A DNA stretch of 38,968 nucleotides, from the NCBI GenBank assembly GCA_020024185.1, contig JAHHUD010000006.1, positions 1 to 38,968 on the forward strand. Direction: 5' to 3'. Origin of the DNA: Oscillospiraceae bacterium (GTDB lineage Bacteria; Bacillota; Clostridia; Oscillospirales; Ruminococcaceae). The notes under the pieces were generated by a model. The model did not search any database. It was given only the letters and a program-made list of their open reading frames with translations, and was not told where the DNA came from. This document shows, piece after piece, positions 16,733-25,347 of this stretch. The translations under genes were made by a program, and so were the position numbers. The number at the start of each line of letters is the position of its first letter. Position 1 is the first letter of the stretch.

Positions 16733-16761
16733 ATGATACAATAAATCACAAAAAAATGCAA
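16733..16761 (-). promoter_or_regulatory. Promoter of the S10-spc-alpha operon
   Basis: TTGCAT, a 17-nt spacer and TATCAT on the minus strand, with TG directly before the -10 box. Start of transcription is expected near 16726. It lies in very AT-rich DNA upstream of the leader. Confidence 0.65.
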
Positions 16762-16871
16762 GTATTTTTTAATATTTTTTTTATTTTTTTAATATTTGTA
16801 TAAATAACTATCAAATAAATATATTGCATATATTTTTTTGTATACTTTCACCAACAGTTTTTATATTATAA

Positions 16872-16918
16872 ATATGTATTCATAATATTTATATTAAATA
16901 AGCATTATGAATACATAT
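16872..16918 (-). terminator. 15-bp inverted repeat, probable terminator of nif3-rqcH
   Basis: Perfect arms of 15 bp (ATATGTATTCATAAT and its complement) with a 17-nt loop, 20 bases past the rqcH stop. The stem is AT-rich and the following T-run is poor, so termination may be inefficient or need other factors. It could also be a protein-binding palindrome. The surrounding 16762-16937 holds no gene. Confidence 0.5.
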
Positions 16919-16937
16919 ATAAAAATTATGTTTAAAC

Positions 16938-18674
16938 TTATAATTTTTTTAGATTATTTATAATGTCCATATCGGGTGTTATAGCCGTACTTTCATAGGT
17001 ATCATATATGACCATACCTGGTTTTAAATCGTTTGTTTTCTTTATATTCTTAACAAATGTATAATCTATTTCCACCTTTGAAGAATCTTTTAAACTAGAA
17101 TGATATACTGCAAGCATAGCTGCTTCATTCTGAGTTTTCAGTGGAATATCTTTTCCTTCACTTATAACAACAACATGACTTCCTGGAGCTTTCTTTGTGT
17201 GAAACCACAAATCTTTACCACGAGCAGTTTTCATTGTAAGTTTATCATTTTGTAAATTATTTCTACCTACTAAAATCAAAAATCCGTCAGAAGATATATA
17301 TTTTATGAAATCTTGTGGTTTTTGTTTTTTATCTCTCTGCTTATAGTATTTAATATATCCGGTAGAGTGAAGTTCACTTCTGATTGCCATAAGTTCACTT
17401 TCATTTTCAGCTTGTTGAACAGAATAAAAAATAGTTTTCAAATATTCAAGTTCTATTTCTCCTTGTTTTATCAGTTCAGTAAGCATTTTAACAGCTGTTT
17501 GTTTCTTTTTATATTCTTTATAATATTTTTGCGCATTTTGATTTCCGTTAAGCCTATTATCTAACGGAATTGTTATTTCTTCATTGGTATAATAGTTAAG
17601 AACTTTTACACTTTTCATACCTTTTTCAAGTTGCCAAAGATTAGCAGTTAATAGCTCACCATAAATTTTATATTTTTCACTATCCTGACTTTCCAACAAT
17701 TCTTCTTGTCTTGCAACTTGTTTTCTCTGTGTTCTTTCTGTAAGTGTCTGTACCAATTTATGTAAATCTTTGCCTTTTTGTCTAAGTCTTTCTGCTTTAT
17801 CTTTTTTAGCATAGTATTCATCAAGTAAAACATTTAAACTTTCATAAGTTTTAGTTTCAAGTTCTCCATATTGCAATAATGGCATAAAACTAAACTCACT
17901 TGGTTTTCCGTCAGCGTCAAATACTGTTGTATAAACAGGATGATTATAATATTCTAAAATTTGACCAACAACAGAAATAACTGTACATTTTTGCATCTCA
18001 TCAAGATAATTAGCATATACTTCTTTATCTCCAACAGCCCTATATGCAATTTCTCTTGCAATTACAGGTCCAATACCTTGAGTATTTTTCATAAATGCAG
18101 TGTTTAATGGTGCATCAAAAGAAAACACTTTATCCAAAACTTGTTGAGATTCTGTTATAAGATTTGGGTTATCTCTATTTGGTGGCAATTTATAAGTTAA
18201 TCCCGGTAAAAGTTGTCTTACACTTGATGCATCAGCATCTACTCTCTTCATTGCATCTATAATTTTTCCATTTTGATTTATAGCAACAATATTTGCATAC
18301 CTACCCATAAGCTCAATAGCCAAATCCAAGCTTACCGTATCTCCCATTTCACTTGTGGCTGTAAATGATAGCATAATTATTCTCTCACCTTTTATGCTAT
18401 TTGCAGCAACAAATTTTGCACCTTGAAAATATTTTCTCATAAGCATACAAAAAGATGGTGGAGTTTGTGGGTTTTCAAAACTTTCTTTTGTTAAACAAAC
18501 TCTTGCAGAGCCACTTCTTGCAGATATAAGTAATTTTATATTTCCATCTCTTTTTCTAAGATGCATAACAATTTCGTCTTTTGATGGTTGATGAATTTTA
18601 TCAACTCTCGCACCTTGAAGCTCAACATCAAGTTCTTTTGCCAAAAGTGATAATGTAATCGCGTCTAATGCCAT
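16938..18674 (-). CDS. rqcH: Rqc2/RqcH-family ribosome quality-control protein (NFACT)
   Basis: 578 residues. NFACT-N domain about 1-270 (start MALDAITLSLLAKEL), a central helical/coiled-coil part about 290-430, and an NFACT-R (DUF814) domain about 445-560 with the KYISSDGFLILVGRNNLQND and TKKAPGSHVVV motifs. RqcH binds 50S subunits carrying stuck peptidyl-tRNA and adds alanine tails. From memory, an Asp-Arg pair at residues 97-98 is needed for tRNA recruitment in Bacillus; here it is E97-R98, a conservative change. Older annotation would say fibronectin-binding protein. It follows the Nif3 gene by 47 nt, probably one operon. Confidence 0.9.
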   Translation of the reverse strand: MALDAITLSLLAKELDVELQGARVDKIHQPSKDEIVMHLRKRDGNIKLLISARSGSARVCLTKESFENPQTPPSFCMLMRKYFQGAKFVAANSIKGERIIMLSFTATSEMGDTVSLDLAIELMGRYANIVAINQNGKIIDAMKRVDADASSVRQLLPGLTYKLPPNRDNPNLITESQQVLDKVFSFDAPLNTAFMKNTQGIGPVIAREIAYRAVGDKEVYANYLDEMQKCTVISVVGQILEYYNHPVYTTVFDADGKPSEFSFMPLLQYGELETKTYESLNVLLDEYYAKKDKAERLRQKGKDLHKLVQTLTERTQRKQVARQEELLESQDSEKYKIYGELLTANLWQLEKGMKSVKVLNYYTNEEITIPLDNRLNGNQNAQKYYKEYKKKQTAVKMLTELIKQGEIELEYLKTIFYSVQQAENESELMAIRSELHSTGYIKYYKQRDKKQKPQDFIKYISSDGFLILVGRNNLQNDKLTMKTARGKDLWFHTKKAPGSHVVVISEGKDIPLKTQNEAAMLAVYHSSLKDSSKVEIDYTFVKNIKKTNDLKPGMVIYDTYESTAITPDMDIINNLKKL

Positions 18675-18721
18675 TTATTCCTCCGTTACAAAACCAATAC
18701 AAGTTTTGCAAATAATTTTAA

Positions 18722-19462
18722 CTATAAATAATTTATAATTCCTTTTTCTATAAAAGAAATTACTTCAATATCTCTAAATTCATTTCTAATAATGTGAGCC
18801 AAAGTTTCAACTGATATTTTTTCACTTTCATCATGACCAACACAAATTGTGCTTATACCAGCCTCTTTTAATTCAAGCATATCGTGATAACCACTTTCAC
18901 CGGTAATGACACAATCACAGTCAGAATATATAATCTCCTCAGCCATTCCTTTTCCACAACCTGCCACAACAAAAACTTTTAATATTTCTCTGTTACCTTT
19001 AACATATTGTACAGGAATTTCAACACTATTTTTTATATTTGTTAAAAACTTTTCAAAATTAAAAGTTTCATAAAGTTTAATTATAACTCCAATTTCTTTA
19101 TATTCAACTTCACCATGTAATCCACAAAACTCTGAAAGTTTAAAACAAGTGCCATACCTATATTTATCAAAATTTGTATGTGCAGATATTACACTTATAT
19201 TATTTTTAATTATTTTATGTAAAATACTGTTGCTATCCAAATTTTTAATAGCAGAAAAAATAACTGGATGATGAGAAATTATAATATTACATTTTTCTTG
19301 TATTGCTTTTTCAACAACAGATTTTGTAACATCAAGACAACAAATCACTTTGTCTCCTGAACATCCCGAATTTATAAGTAACCCACTATTATCCCATTTT
19401 TCCTGAGTTTCAAAAGGCATAATTTTATCTAAAGCTAAATACACTTCATTTGCTGTTATCAT
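18722..19462 (-). CDS. Nif3-like dinuclear metal centre protein
   Basis: 246 residues, the short form without the PII-like insert seen in Bacillus YqfO. Metal ligands expected for the family are visible: the HH pair in IISHHPVIF, the His of SAHTNFD and the His/Glu of GHDESEK. Members form hexameric rings with two metals per subunit; the biochemical role is not settled despite frequent 'GTP cyclohydrolase 1 type 2' labels. It is the first gene of a likely two-gene unit with rqcH. A TTGACG at 19536-19541 may be part of its promoter, but the -10 box is weak. Confidence 0.88.
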   Translation of the reverse strand: MITANEVYLALDKIMPFETQEKWDNSGLLINSGCSGDKVICCLDVTKSVVEKAIQEKCNIIISHHPVIFSAIKNLDSNSILHKIIKNNISVISAHTNFDKYRYGTCFKLSEFCGLHGEVEYKEIGVIIKLYETFNFEKFLTNIKNSVEIPVQYVKGNREILKVFVVAGCGKGMAEEIIYSDCDCVITGESGYHDMLELKEAGISTICVGHDESEKISVETLAHIIRNEFRDIEVISFIEKGIINYL

Positions 19463-19610
19463 TATAATTTATCCTTTCAATAACATTTTATCTCCAATAT
19501 ATTAAACCACAAATTAAGTTTTTCATCAATATATGCGTCAAAATACACTTTAAAATTTGCTATATTTTAAAATTAGTATATAAAATTTCAGCTATTAAAT
19601 CGTATAAACA

Positions 19611-19638
19611 AAAACAGGCTCCATAAAGAGCCTGTTTT
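19611..19638 (-). terminator. Intrinsic terminator of the rnf operon
   Basis: Perfect 11-bp stem AAAACAGGCTC / GAGCCTGTTTT with a 6-nt loop, followed on the minus strand by TGTTTAT. It lies 25 bases past the rnfB stop. Confidence 0.88.
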
Positions 19639-19662
19639 AAATTTCAATATATTTAAAATATA

Positions 19663-20478
19663 TTATCTACAGTTTGGAATATCAATTGCGTTAACTGGAC
19701 ATTCATTTGCACATTGCATACAACCAATACAGAGGTCATGATCAATTGAAGCAAGATTGTCTTTAACTGAAACTGCTTTTCCCTGTCCATCTTCTGTAGA
19801 AACTGGACATACTTTAACACATTTCATACAACCGATACAACCTACTGTACAAACTTTTCTTGTTTGAGCACCTTTATCTTTGTTGTTACAAAGAACAGAT
19901 GGCTTAGTATCTTCAGGAATAAAATCAATGATAAATTTTGGACAAACTTTAGCGCAAGCGCCACAACCTGTACATTTTTCCTGAATAACTCTTGCAACAC
20001 CATCAACAACTTGAATTGCATCAAATGCACAAACTTTTACACAGTCACCAAAACCAAGACATCCGTAAGAACAGTCATTTGGTCCACCAAACATTTTAGA
20101 TGCAGCAGCACATGTAGAAATACCTTGATAATCGTATTTTTTACCTGTGTTACAAGAGTAACCTTGACATTTAACTACTGCTTTTTTACTAGCAGCAGCT
20201 GAAGCAGATACACCCATAACTTGACCTACTGCGTCAATAGCACCTTGACCACCAGGAACACATTTTGTAATTTCAGCACCTTTTTCAACAATAGCTTTTG
20301 CATAGTCAGAACAACCTGCAAAACCACAAGCACCACAGTTTGCACCTGGCAAGCAACCAGCAACCTGTCCAATTCTTTCATCTTCGTAAACGTACATTAC
20401 TTTAGAAGCAACTACCAATACTACACTTGCAATAAGACCAATTACTGTAACAATAATAACAGTTGTCATAATATCCAT
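19663..20478 (-). CDS. rnfB: Rnf electron transport complex subunit B (ferredoxin-type)
   Basis: 271 residues: one N-terminal membrane segment (about 5-27), then a 4Fe-4S domain with C42, C48, C51 and C56 (GCLPGANCGACGFAGC), followed by further C-x-x-C-x-x-C sets: CLGFGDC, CTGCGAC, CIGCMKC and CIGCMQC. This many clusters fits clostridial RnfB, which accepts electrons from reduced ferredoxin. It is the last gene of rnfCDGEAB, 12 nt after rnfA, and a terminator follows. Confidence 0.97.
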   Translation of the reverse strand: MDIMTTVIIVTVIGLIASVVLVVASKVMYVYEDERIGQVAGCLPGANCGACGFAGCSDYAKAIVEKGAEITKCVPGGQGAIDAVGQVMGVSASAAASKKAVVKCQGYSCNTGKKYDYQGISTCAAASKMFGGPNDCSYGCLGFGDCVKVCAFDAIQVVDGVARVIQEKCTGCGACAKVCPKFIIDFIPEDTKPSVLCNNKDKGAQTRKVCTVGCIGCMKCVKVCPVSTEDGQGKAVSVKDNLASIDHDLCIGCMQCANECPVNAIDIPNCR

Positions 20479-20490
20479 AATTGCCCCTCC

Positions 20491-21090
20491 TTAAATTGCA
20501 CCGAAAATGCTTTCGATAATGCCGCCAAAACCTGTAAAGGAAAGAGCAACAAAAGAAGCTGCTACCAATGTTATTGGCAAGCCTTCAAAGCATTTTGGTG
20601 GTTTTGCTTGTTCAACTCTACTTCTAACACCTGTAAAGATAACCATAGCCAAAAGGAAGCCGATACCTGCACCAAGTGAAGCAATTAAGCTTTCTGCATA
20701 GTTGTAACCAGATTCAACGTTGAGCAATGTTACACCCAAGATAGAACAGTTTGTTGTAATAAGTGGGAGGTAAACACCCAAAGATTTATGAAGAGCTGGG
20801 ATGTATTTTTTAAGAATTGTTTCAACCAACTGTACCAAAGAAGCAATAATAAGTATAAATGTTATTGTATTAAGGTACTCAAGTTCATTAGGAACAAGAA
20901 TGTAGTTGTAAATTGGCCATGTTACAGCTGTAGCCATAAGCATAACAAATGTAACAGCTGCGGACATACCAACAGAAGAGTCCAATTTTTTGGAAACGCC
21001 AAGGAATGGACAGATACCCAAGAATTTTACCAAAACATAGTTGTTAACCAACACCATGCTAAAGAATATAGCAGCTAATCTCATTGCCAT
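20491..21090 (-). CDS. rnfA: Rnf electron transport complex subunit A
   Basis: 199 residues with six predicted membrane helices. FLGICPFLGVSKKLDSSVGMS near the start, ITTNCSILGV in the middle and FTGVRSRVEQAKPPKCFEG are RnfA signatures. The cysteines within the membrane helices (C27 and the one in TTNCSI) match those that, with RnfE, hold an intramembrane iron-sulfur centre. Its start overlaps the rnfE stop by one base. Confidence 0.97.
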   Translation of the reverse strand: MAMRLAAIFFSMVLVNNYVLVKFLGICPFLGVSKKLDSSVGMSAAVTFVMLMATAVTWPIYNYILVPNELEYLNTITFILIIASLVQLVETILKKYIPALHKSLGVYLPLITTNCSILGVTLLNVESGYNYAESLIASLGAGIGFLLAMVIFTGVRSRVEQAKPPKCFEGLPITLVAASFVALSFTGFGGIIESIFGAI

Positions 21091-21785
21091 TATGCGTTAC
21101 CCCCTTCATTTTCTTCTTTTTTTGCAGATGCACAAGCCATTTTACATCCTATGCAACCTGCGCCACAAGAACCATCTTTTGGAGCTTTTGCGATTTCAAG
21201 CTTAACAGCCAAAGCCATAAACAAACCGAAAACGAAGAAACCACCAGCAGAAGATGTAAAGAAACTAATTGGTTCCCAAAGATTTTTAGTAATAACCATA
21301 CCAAAAACTGTACCAGCACCAAGAAGTTCTCTAACAATACCCATAAGAGTAAGGGCAAGTGTAAAACCAAGACCCATACCAAGACCATCCAAAGCAGAGT
21401 CTAAAACTTTATTTTTAGATGCAAACATTTCTGCACGACCCAAAATAATACAGTTAACAACGATAAGTGGAAGGAAAACACCAAGTGCTTTATCCAAATC
21501 TGGCAAGTATGCTTTTACAAGCATCTGAACTACTGTAACAAAACCTGCAATAACTGTGATATAGGCTGGGATTCTAACTTTATCTGGAATAACTTTTCTA
21601 AGTGCAGAAATAGCAGTATTAGAGCAAATAAGAACGAATGTTGCAGCAAGACCCATACCAAGACCATTAAATGCCAAAGATGTAACTGCAAGAGTTGGAC
21701 AAGTACCCAAAACAAGTTTGAGAACAGGGTTTTCTTTGATAAAGCCTTTGGTTACGAGAGAAAGCTTACTTTTTTTCTTTTCCAT
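21090..21785 (-). CDS. rnfE: Rnf electron transport complex subunit E
   Basis: 231 residues with six membrane helices, homologous to RnfA in inverted topology. ENPVLKLVLGTCPTLAVTS and PLIVVNCIILGRAEMFASKN are typical, including the two intramembrane cysteines. The C-terminal cytoplasmic tail is Cys-rich (CGAGCIGCKMAC, four cysteines). Such tails are known in some clostridial RnfE proteins; whether they bind metal is unknown. It overlaps rnfA by one base. Confidence 0.96.
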   Translation of the reverse strand: MEKKKSKLSLVTKGFIKENPVLKLVLGTCPTLAVTSLAFNGLGMGLAATFVLICSNTAISALRKVIPDKVRIPAYITVIAGFVTVVQMLVKAYLPDLDKALGVFLPLIVVNCIILGRAEMFASKNKVLDSALDGLGMGLGFTLALTLMGIVRELLGAGTVFGMVITKNLWEPISFFTSSAGGFFVFGLFMALAVKLEIAKAPKDGSCGAGCIGCKMACASAKKEENEGGNA

Positions 21786-21799
21786 TATATAATTCCTCC

Positions 21800-22762
21800 T
21801 TAACCATTAATTGCTGCAAATGCAGCTGCTGCTTTACTTACAGCTTCTTTAGCGCCTTTTGAAGAATATGTTACACCTGCAATAATATCTGCAGCTTCAC
21901 CATCTTTTTGACCAACAAATTTGTTGATATATTCTTCATCGGAAACTTTTGTACCAAGACCTTTTGTTTCACTAGTTTCAGAGTCAAACATTACACCTGT
22001 AATAACTCCACTTTCATCAAATGAAACATAAGCTTTAAGAGCAAGACCAGATGGATGTGCTTCACCGATAATACCATTACCGTCACCTTCTGTAACAATA
22101 ACTGTACCTTTATCACTTGTATAAGCTTCAAGAACATCTTCGTGTGTTACATCCATAGCTGTCATATTACCAAAGTATTGAGCAACTTCATCTTCAAATG
22201 AAAGTTCTTCAACAACAATACCTTTTGCTTTTTCATTAAATGCTTTGTAAGCTGTGTTCAAAGCTTCAATAACAGCAGAAGAAGAAATTGTAGCACCAGA
22301 AATAGTATCTACGTTATCACCTTTTTTAAGTTCGCCGTTAATGCCAACAAACTGTTCAAGGAATGAAGGCATTGTTTTAACTCTATCACCAACACCTGGT
22401 GTTTCAGACAATTCAAGTATTTTTACAGAAACAATAGCGCCGTCATTGTCATAAGCAACCATAAGTTTAATAGGTCCGCCATAACCATTAGCCTGACAAG
22501 AAACTACATAACCAACGCCATTTTTAGCTTTATGCATTTCTGTTATACCTTCCATACTGATTTCAACTGGGTCAAAACCATCTGTTGCTTCTGGTAAAAG
22601 TTCTATTCTAGATGCGTCAGCTGCCAAAGCTGCATTTTTTGCAATAATTGGAGCTGTAATACCATTTGCTGCTGCCAAAGCTGCAGAAACAACAATACAA
22701 ATTACTGTCAAAACTACAACTGGTTTAAGCATATCATTCCATACGGAGTTAGATTTTTTCAT
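21800..22762 (-). CDS. rnfG: Rnf subunit G with two tandem FMN-binding domains
   Basis: 320 residues, where typical RnfG is around 180-210. One N-terminal membrane helix (about 13-35), then FMN-bind domain 1 (about 90-175) with the flavinylation motif DTISGATIS (T158), a linker, and FMN-bind domain 2 (about 232-318) with DIIAGVTYS (T298). Domain 2 also repeats the preceding E-T-x-G-x-G element (SETKGLGTKV at 262-271, compared with SETPGVGDRV in domain 1). FMN is attached to such threonines by ApbE, which is not in this window. The normal partner RnfD overlaps by one base, so this is the operon's real RnfG. Domain 2 motif has Val where Ala is usual, so its loading is uncertain. Confidence 0.93.
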   Translation of the reverse strand: MKKSNSVWNDMLKPVVVLTVICIVVSAALAAANGITAPIIAKNAALAADASRIELLPEATDGFDPVEISMEGITEMHKAKNGVGYVVSCQANGYGGPIKLMVAYDNDGAIVSVKILELSETPGVGDRVKTMPSFLEQFVGINGELKKGDNVDTISGATISSSAVIEALNTAYKAFNEKAKGIVVEELSFEDEVAQYFGNMTAMDVTHEDVLEAYTSDKGTVIVTEGDGNGIIGEAHPSGLALKAYVSFDESGVITGVMFDSETSETKGLGTKVSDEEYINKFVGQKDGEAADIIAGVTYSSKGAKEAVSKAAAAFAAING

Positions 22763-23718
22763 TATTTCTTACCTCCTTCTGGTTGTTTTTGTGCTTTAAC
22801 AAAGCCTAAAGGTCTTTGTCTTGTAAGTTTATTGATATATGGAACAAGCAAGTTCATAATGATAATAGCATAAGAAACGCCTTCTGTCATTGTACCAAAT
22901 ACACGAATTACCATTGTAATAAGACCAAGGCAGAAACCAAATATGATTTTACCTTTAAGTGTGTATGGACTTGTTACATAGTCTGTTGCCATGAAGATTG
23001 CACCGAGGAGCAAACCACCACTAAGAATGTGGAAAAGTGGGTCCTGACCAAATGCCAAAGCAAAAACAGCAACTGTACCGATATAAGTAAGAGGAATTGC
23101 TGGACTGATAACTTTTTTAACTAAAAGGTATGCAAATCCGATAAGTAAAGCAACTGCACTTGTTTCACCAAGAACACCACCTGTTGTACCAAGGAACATA
23201 TCCATATATGGATATGGTTTATTTGCAAAACTACCTGCAGCATTTGCAGCAAGTGGAGTTACAGAAGCGATTACATCGCTTGAAGATTTAGGGAAAACAA
23301 AGTTTGTCATTTGGCTTGCAAATGAAGTTGCAAGAATAATTCTTGCTGCGATAGCTGGGTTAACAAAGTTATAACCAATACCACCAAAAAGTTGTTTTGC
23401 AACAACGATTGCAAAGAATGAACCAACGATTGCCATCCAGAATGGCATTGTAGATGGCATATTAAATGCCAAGAGAATACCTGTAACAACAGCAGATAAA
23501 TCACCAACTGTGCAAGGCAATTTCATAATTTTTTGATATAAAAATTCAAAACCAACACAAGCAGCAGCTGTAACAGCTGTAAGAATTACTGCTCTTGGTC
23601 CAAAAATGATGCCAGAAGCAATAATTGCTGGAATCATAGCAATAATTACGTCAAGCATAATAGAGCGGCTTGAATCTTTACTTGTAATATGAGGAGCGGA
23701 TGATACTGTCAATTTCAT
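22762..23718 (-). CDS. rnfD: Rnf electron transport complex subunit D
   Basis: 318 residues, about eight to ten membrane helices. NqrB/RnfD features include NFVNPAIAARI, and SSSDVIASVTPLA whose T154 is the probable covalent FMN site, though it reads S-V-T where G-A-T or A-A-T is common. It carries electrons across the membrane between RnfG and the rest of the complex. The start is one base after the rnfC stop region and the stop overlaps the rnfG start. Confidence 0.96.
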   Translation of the reverse strand: MKLTVSSAPHITSKDSSRSIMLDVIIAMIPAIIASGIIFGPRAVILTAVTAAACVGFEFLYQKIMKLPCTVGDLSAVVTGILLAFNMPSTMPFWMAIVGSFFAIVVAKQLFGGIGYNFVNPAIAARIILATSFASQMTNFVFPKSSSDVIASVTPLAANAAGSFANKPYPYMDMFLGTTGGVLGETSAVALLIGFAYLLVKKVISPAIPLTYIGTVAVFALAFGQDPLFHILSGGLLLGAIFMATDYVTSPYTLKGKIIFGFCLGLITMVIRVFGTMTEGVSYAIIIMNLLVPYINKLTRQRPLGFVKAQKQPEGGKK

Positions 23719-23719
23719 A

Positions 23720-25051
23720 TTATTTTGCCGCCTTTCTTAAAAAATCTTTTGCTTCTTTCATTGTCTGTGAAACTGGGCGTTTTGCTGGACATACAAATGA
23801 ACAACAGCCACAATCCATACATAAGTTAGCTGACAAAGATTTTACTTCGTCTGCCTCTTTTGAAGCCAATGCCAAAGCAATTTCAACTGGAGCAAGTCCC
23901 ATTGGACATGCGTCAATACATCTGCCACAGCGAATACATGGGTTAACTGCTGGCAATGTTGAAGCTTCTTTACCAAATGCAAGAATTGCATTATTTTGTT
24001 TGATTATTGGCATTTCGTCGCTGATAACAGCTGTACCCATCATTGGTCCACCAACTATAATTTTACTTGGTTCTGCTTTATATCCGCCACAAAATTCAAT
24101 AACATCTTTAATTGTTGTACCGATAACAACTTCAACATTTTTAGGTTGGTTAACAGCATCACCATCAACAGTGATACGTTTTGTTGTCAAAGGCATACCT
24201 GTTTTGATATATCTTGCAACAAAACCAGTTGAAGCAACATTCATAACAATGCAGCCTACTGCACTTGGCAAAGCACCTTCTGGCACTTCTCTGCCTGTTG
24301 CAGATTCAATAATAACTTTTTCTGCACCTTGTGGATAAACGCTTGGCAATTCCAAAACTGTAAATCCTTCAAGACCTTTGCAGAGTTCTTTCATCTTAGC
24401 AATAGCAGCTGGTTTATTTTTTTCAATACCAATAACAACTTTTGCAATGTTAAGATATTTTTTAACAAGTTTTGCGCCTTCAACAACATCTTCGCCATTT
24501 TCCATAATTTCACGGAAATCAGCTGTTATGTAAGGTTCACATTCTGCTGCATTGATAATTAAAGTATCAATTTCTTTTAAGTTTTGTGGAGCAAGTTTAA
24601 CGTTTGTTGGAAATCCTGCACCACCAAGACCAACAAGTCCTGAAGCTTTAACAGCTTCTACAAAGCTTGCGTAATCTGTAACCTCTGGAGCCTTAACACA
24701 GTCACAAACAGTCTGCTGACCATCTGTATCAATAACAACAGTCTGTGCTTTTTGTCCATTAGGGAATAATGTTTCTTCTACTGCAAAAACTGTACCTGAT
24801 ACTGAAGAATGAATACAAGCAGAAATGTTTCCATTTGCTTCACCCAGTATTGTGCCCACTTTAACTTCATCGCCTTTTTTAACAACAACTTTAGCAGGAG
24901 CGCCAATGTGTTGACTCATAGCAATGTGAACTCTAGCAGGAACTGGCATTTTTACAGTTTCAAAGTTCTCAGTGTTTTTGTTGTGTGGAACATGTGCGCC
25001 ACTTGCACTGCGAACCAGTTTTTTAAATACTGCCACTATAGAATCCTCCAT
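23720..25051 (-). CDS. rnfC: Rnf electron transport complex subunit C
   Basis: 443 residues. N-terminal barrel-sandwich region (PARVHIAMSQHIGAPAKVVVKKGDEV), a Rossmann-like flavin/NADH part with GLGGAGFPTNVKL (about 136-148), an SLBB-like region, then two 4Fe-4S motifs CIRCGRCIDACP and CMDCGCCSFVCP near residues 370-420. RnfC is the peripheral subunit that reduces NAD+. It is the first gene of rnfCDGEAB, with GGAGG upstream and a near-consensus promoter 36 nt before the start region. Confidence 0.97.
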   Translation of the reverse strand: MEDSIVAVFKKLVRSASGAHVPHNKNTENFETVKMPVPARVHIAMSQHIGAPAKVVVKKGDEVKVGTILGEANGNISACIHSSVSGTVFAVEETLFPNGQKAQTVVIDTDGQQTVCDCVKAPEVTDYASFVEAVKASGLVGLGGAGFPTNVKLAPQNLKEIDTLIINAAECEPYITADFREIMENGEDVVEGAKLVKKYLNIAKVVIGIEKNKPAAIAKMKELCKGLEGFTVLELPSVYPQGAEKVIIESATGREVPEGALPSAVGCIVMNVASTGFVARYIKTGMPLTTKRITVDGDAVNQPKNVEVVIGTTIKDVIEFCGGYKAEPSKIIVGGPMMGTAVISDEMPIIKQNNAILAFGKEASTLPAVNPCIRCGRCIDACPMGLAPVEIALALASKEADEVKSLSANLCMDCGCCSFVCPAKRPVSQTMKEAKDFLRKAAK

Positions 25052-25093
25052 TCAATGACTTATTTTGTCTAAAGCCTACTTTATCGATTTTAA

Positions 25094-25122
25094 ATTGTAA
25101 CATTTTTGTTAATATATTTCAA
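25094..25122 (-). promoter_or_regulatory. Promoter of the rnf operon
   Basis: On the minus strand TTGAAA, 17 nt, TACAAT. The expected start near 25087 gives a leader of about 36 nt before rnfC. It shares the 296-nt intergenic region with the divergent promoter at 25288-25296; nothing else was recognised between them. Confidence 0.65.
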
Positions 25123-25287
25123 TAGATAATGTATAAATTTTACTTAAATTTTCAAATTTTCTATTGATTTTTCATTACATATGATGTAAACTTATCTTTT
25201 AAAGAGTTTGTCTTTTTTTTAACATATTTAAATCATGTTAAAAATTTGTAAAAAATACACTTGTTCTATGTGTTTTTCTGTTTTATA

Positions 25288-25296
25288 TGATATAAT
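25288..25296 (+). promoter_or_regulatory. Extended -10 promoter for the 25348 gene
   Basis: TGATATAAT, an extended -10 element with perfect TATAAT. The -35 region is poor, as is common with TG-extended promoters. Transcription would start near 25303, about 45 nt before the gene. Confidence 0.55.
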
Positions 25297-25347
25297 ATAT
25301 TTAATAGAACATAAACGTTCATTTTAAATAAAATTTGAGGTATAAAA

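Noticed and set aside
16594..16803. 69-residue plus-strand frame across the S10 leader
   Set aside because: Runs against the operon over its promoter and leader, lacks a ribosome-binding site and ends in low-complexity sequence.
25307..25320. LexA-like inverted repeat GAAC-N6-GTTC before the 25348 gene
   Set aside because: Gram-positive SOS boxes have GAAC-N4-GTTC; the spacing here is wrong and none of the downstream genes is SOS-like.
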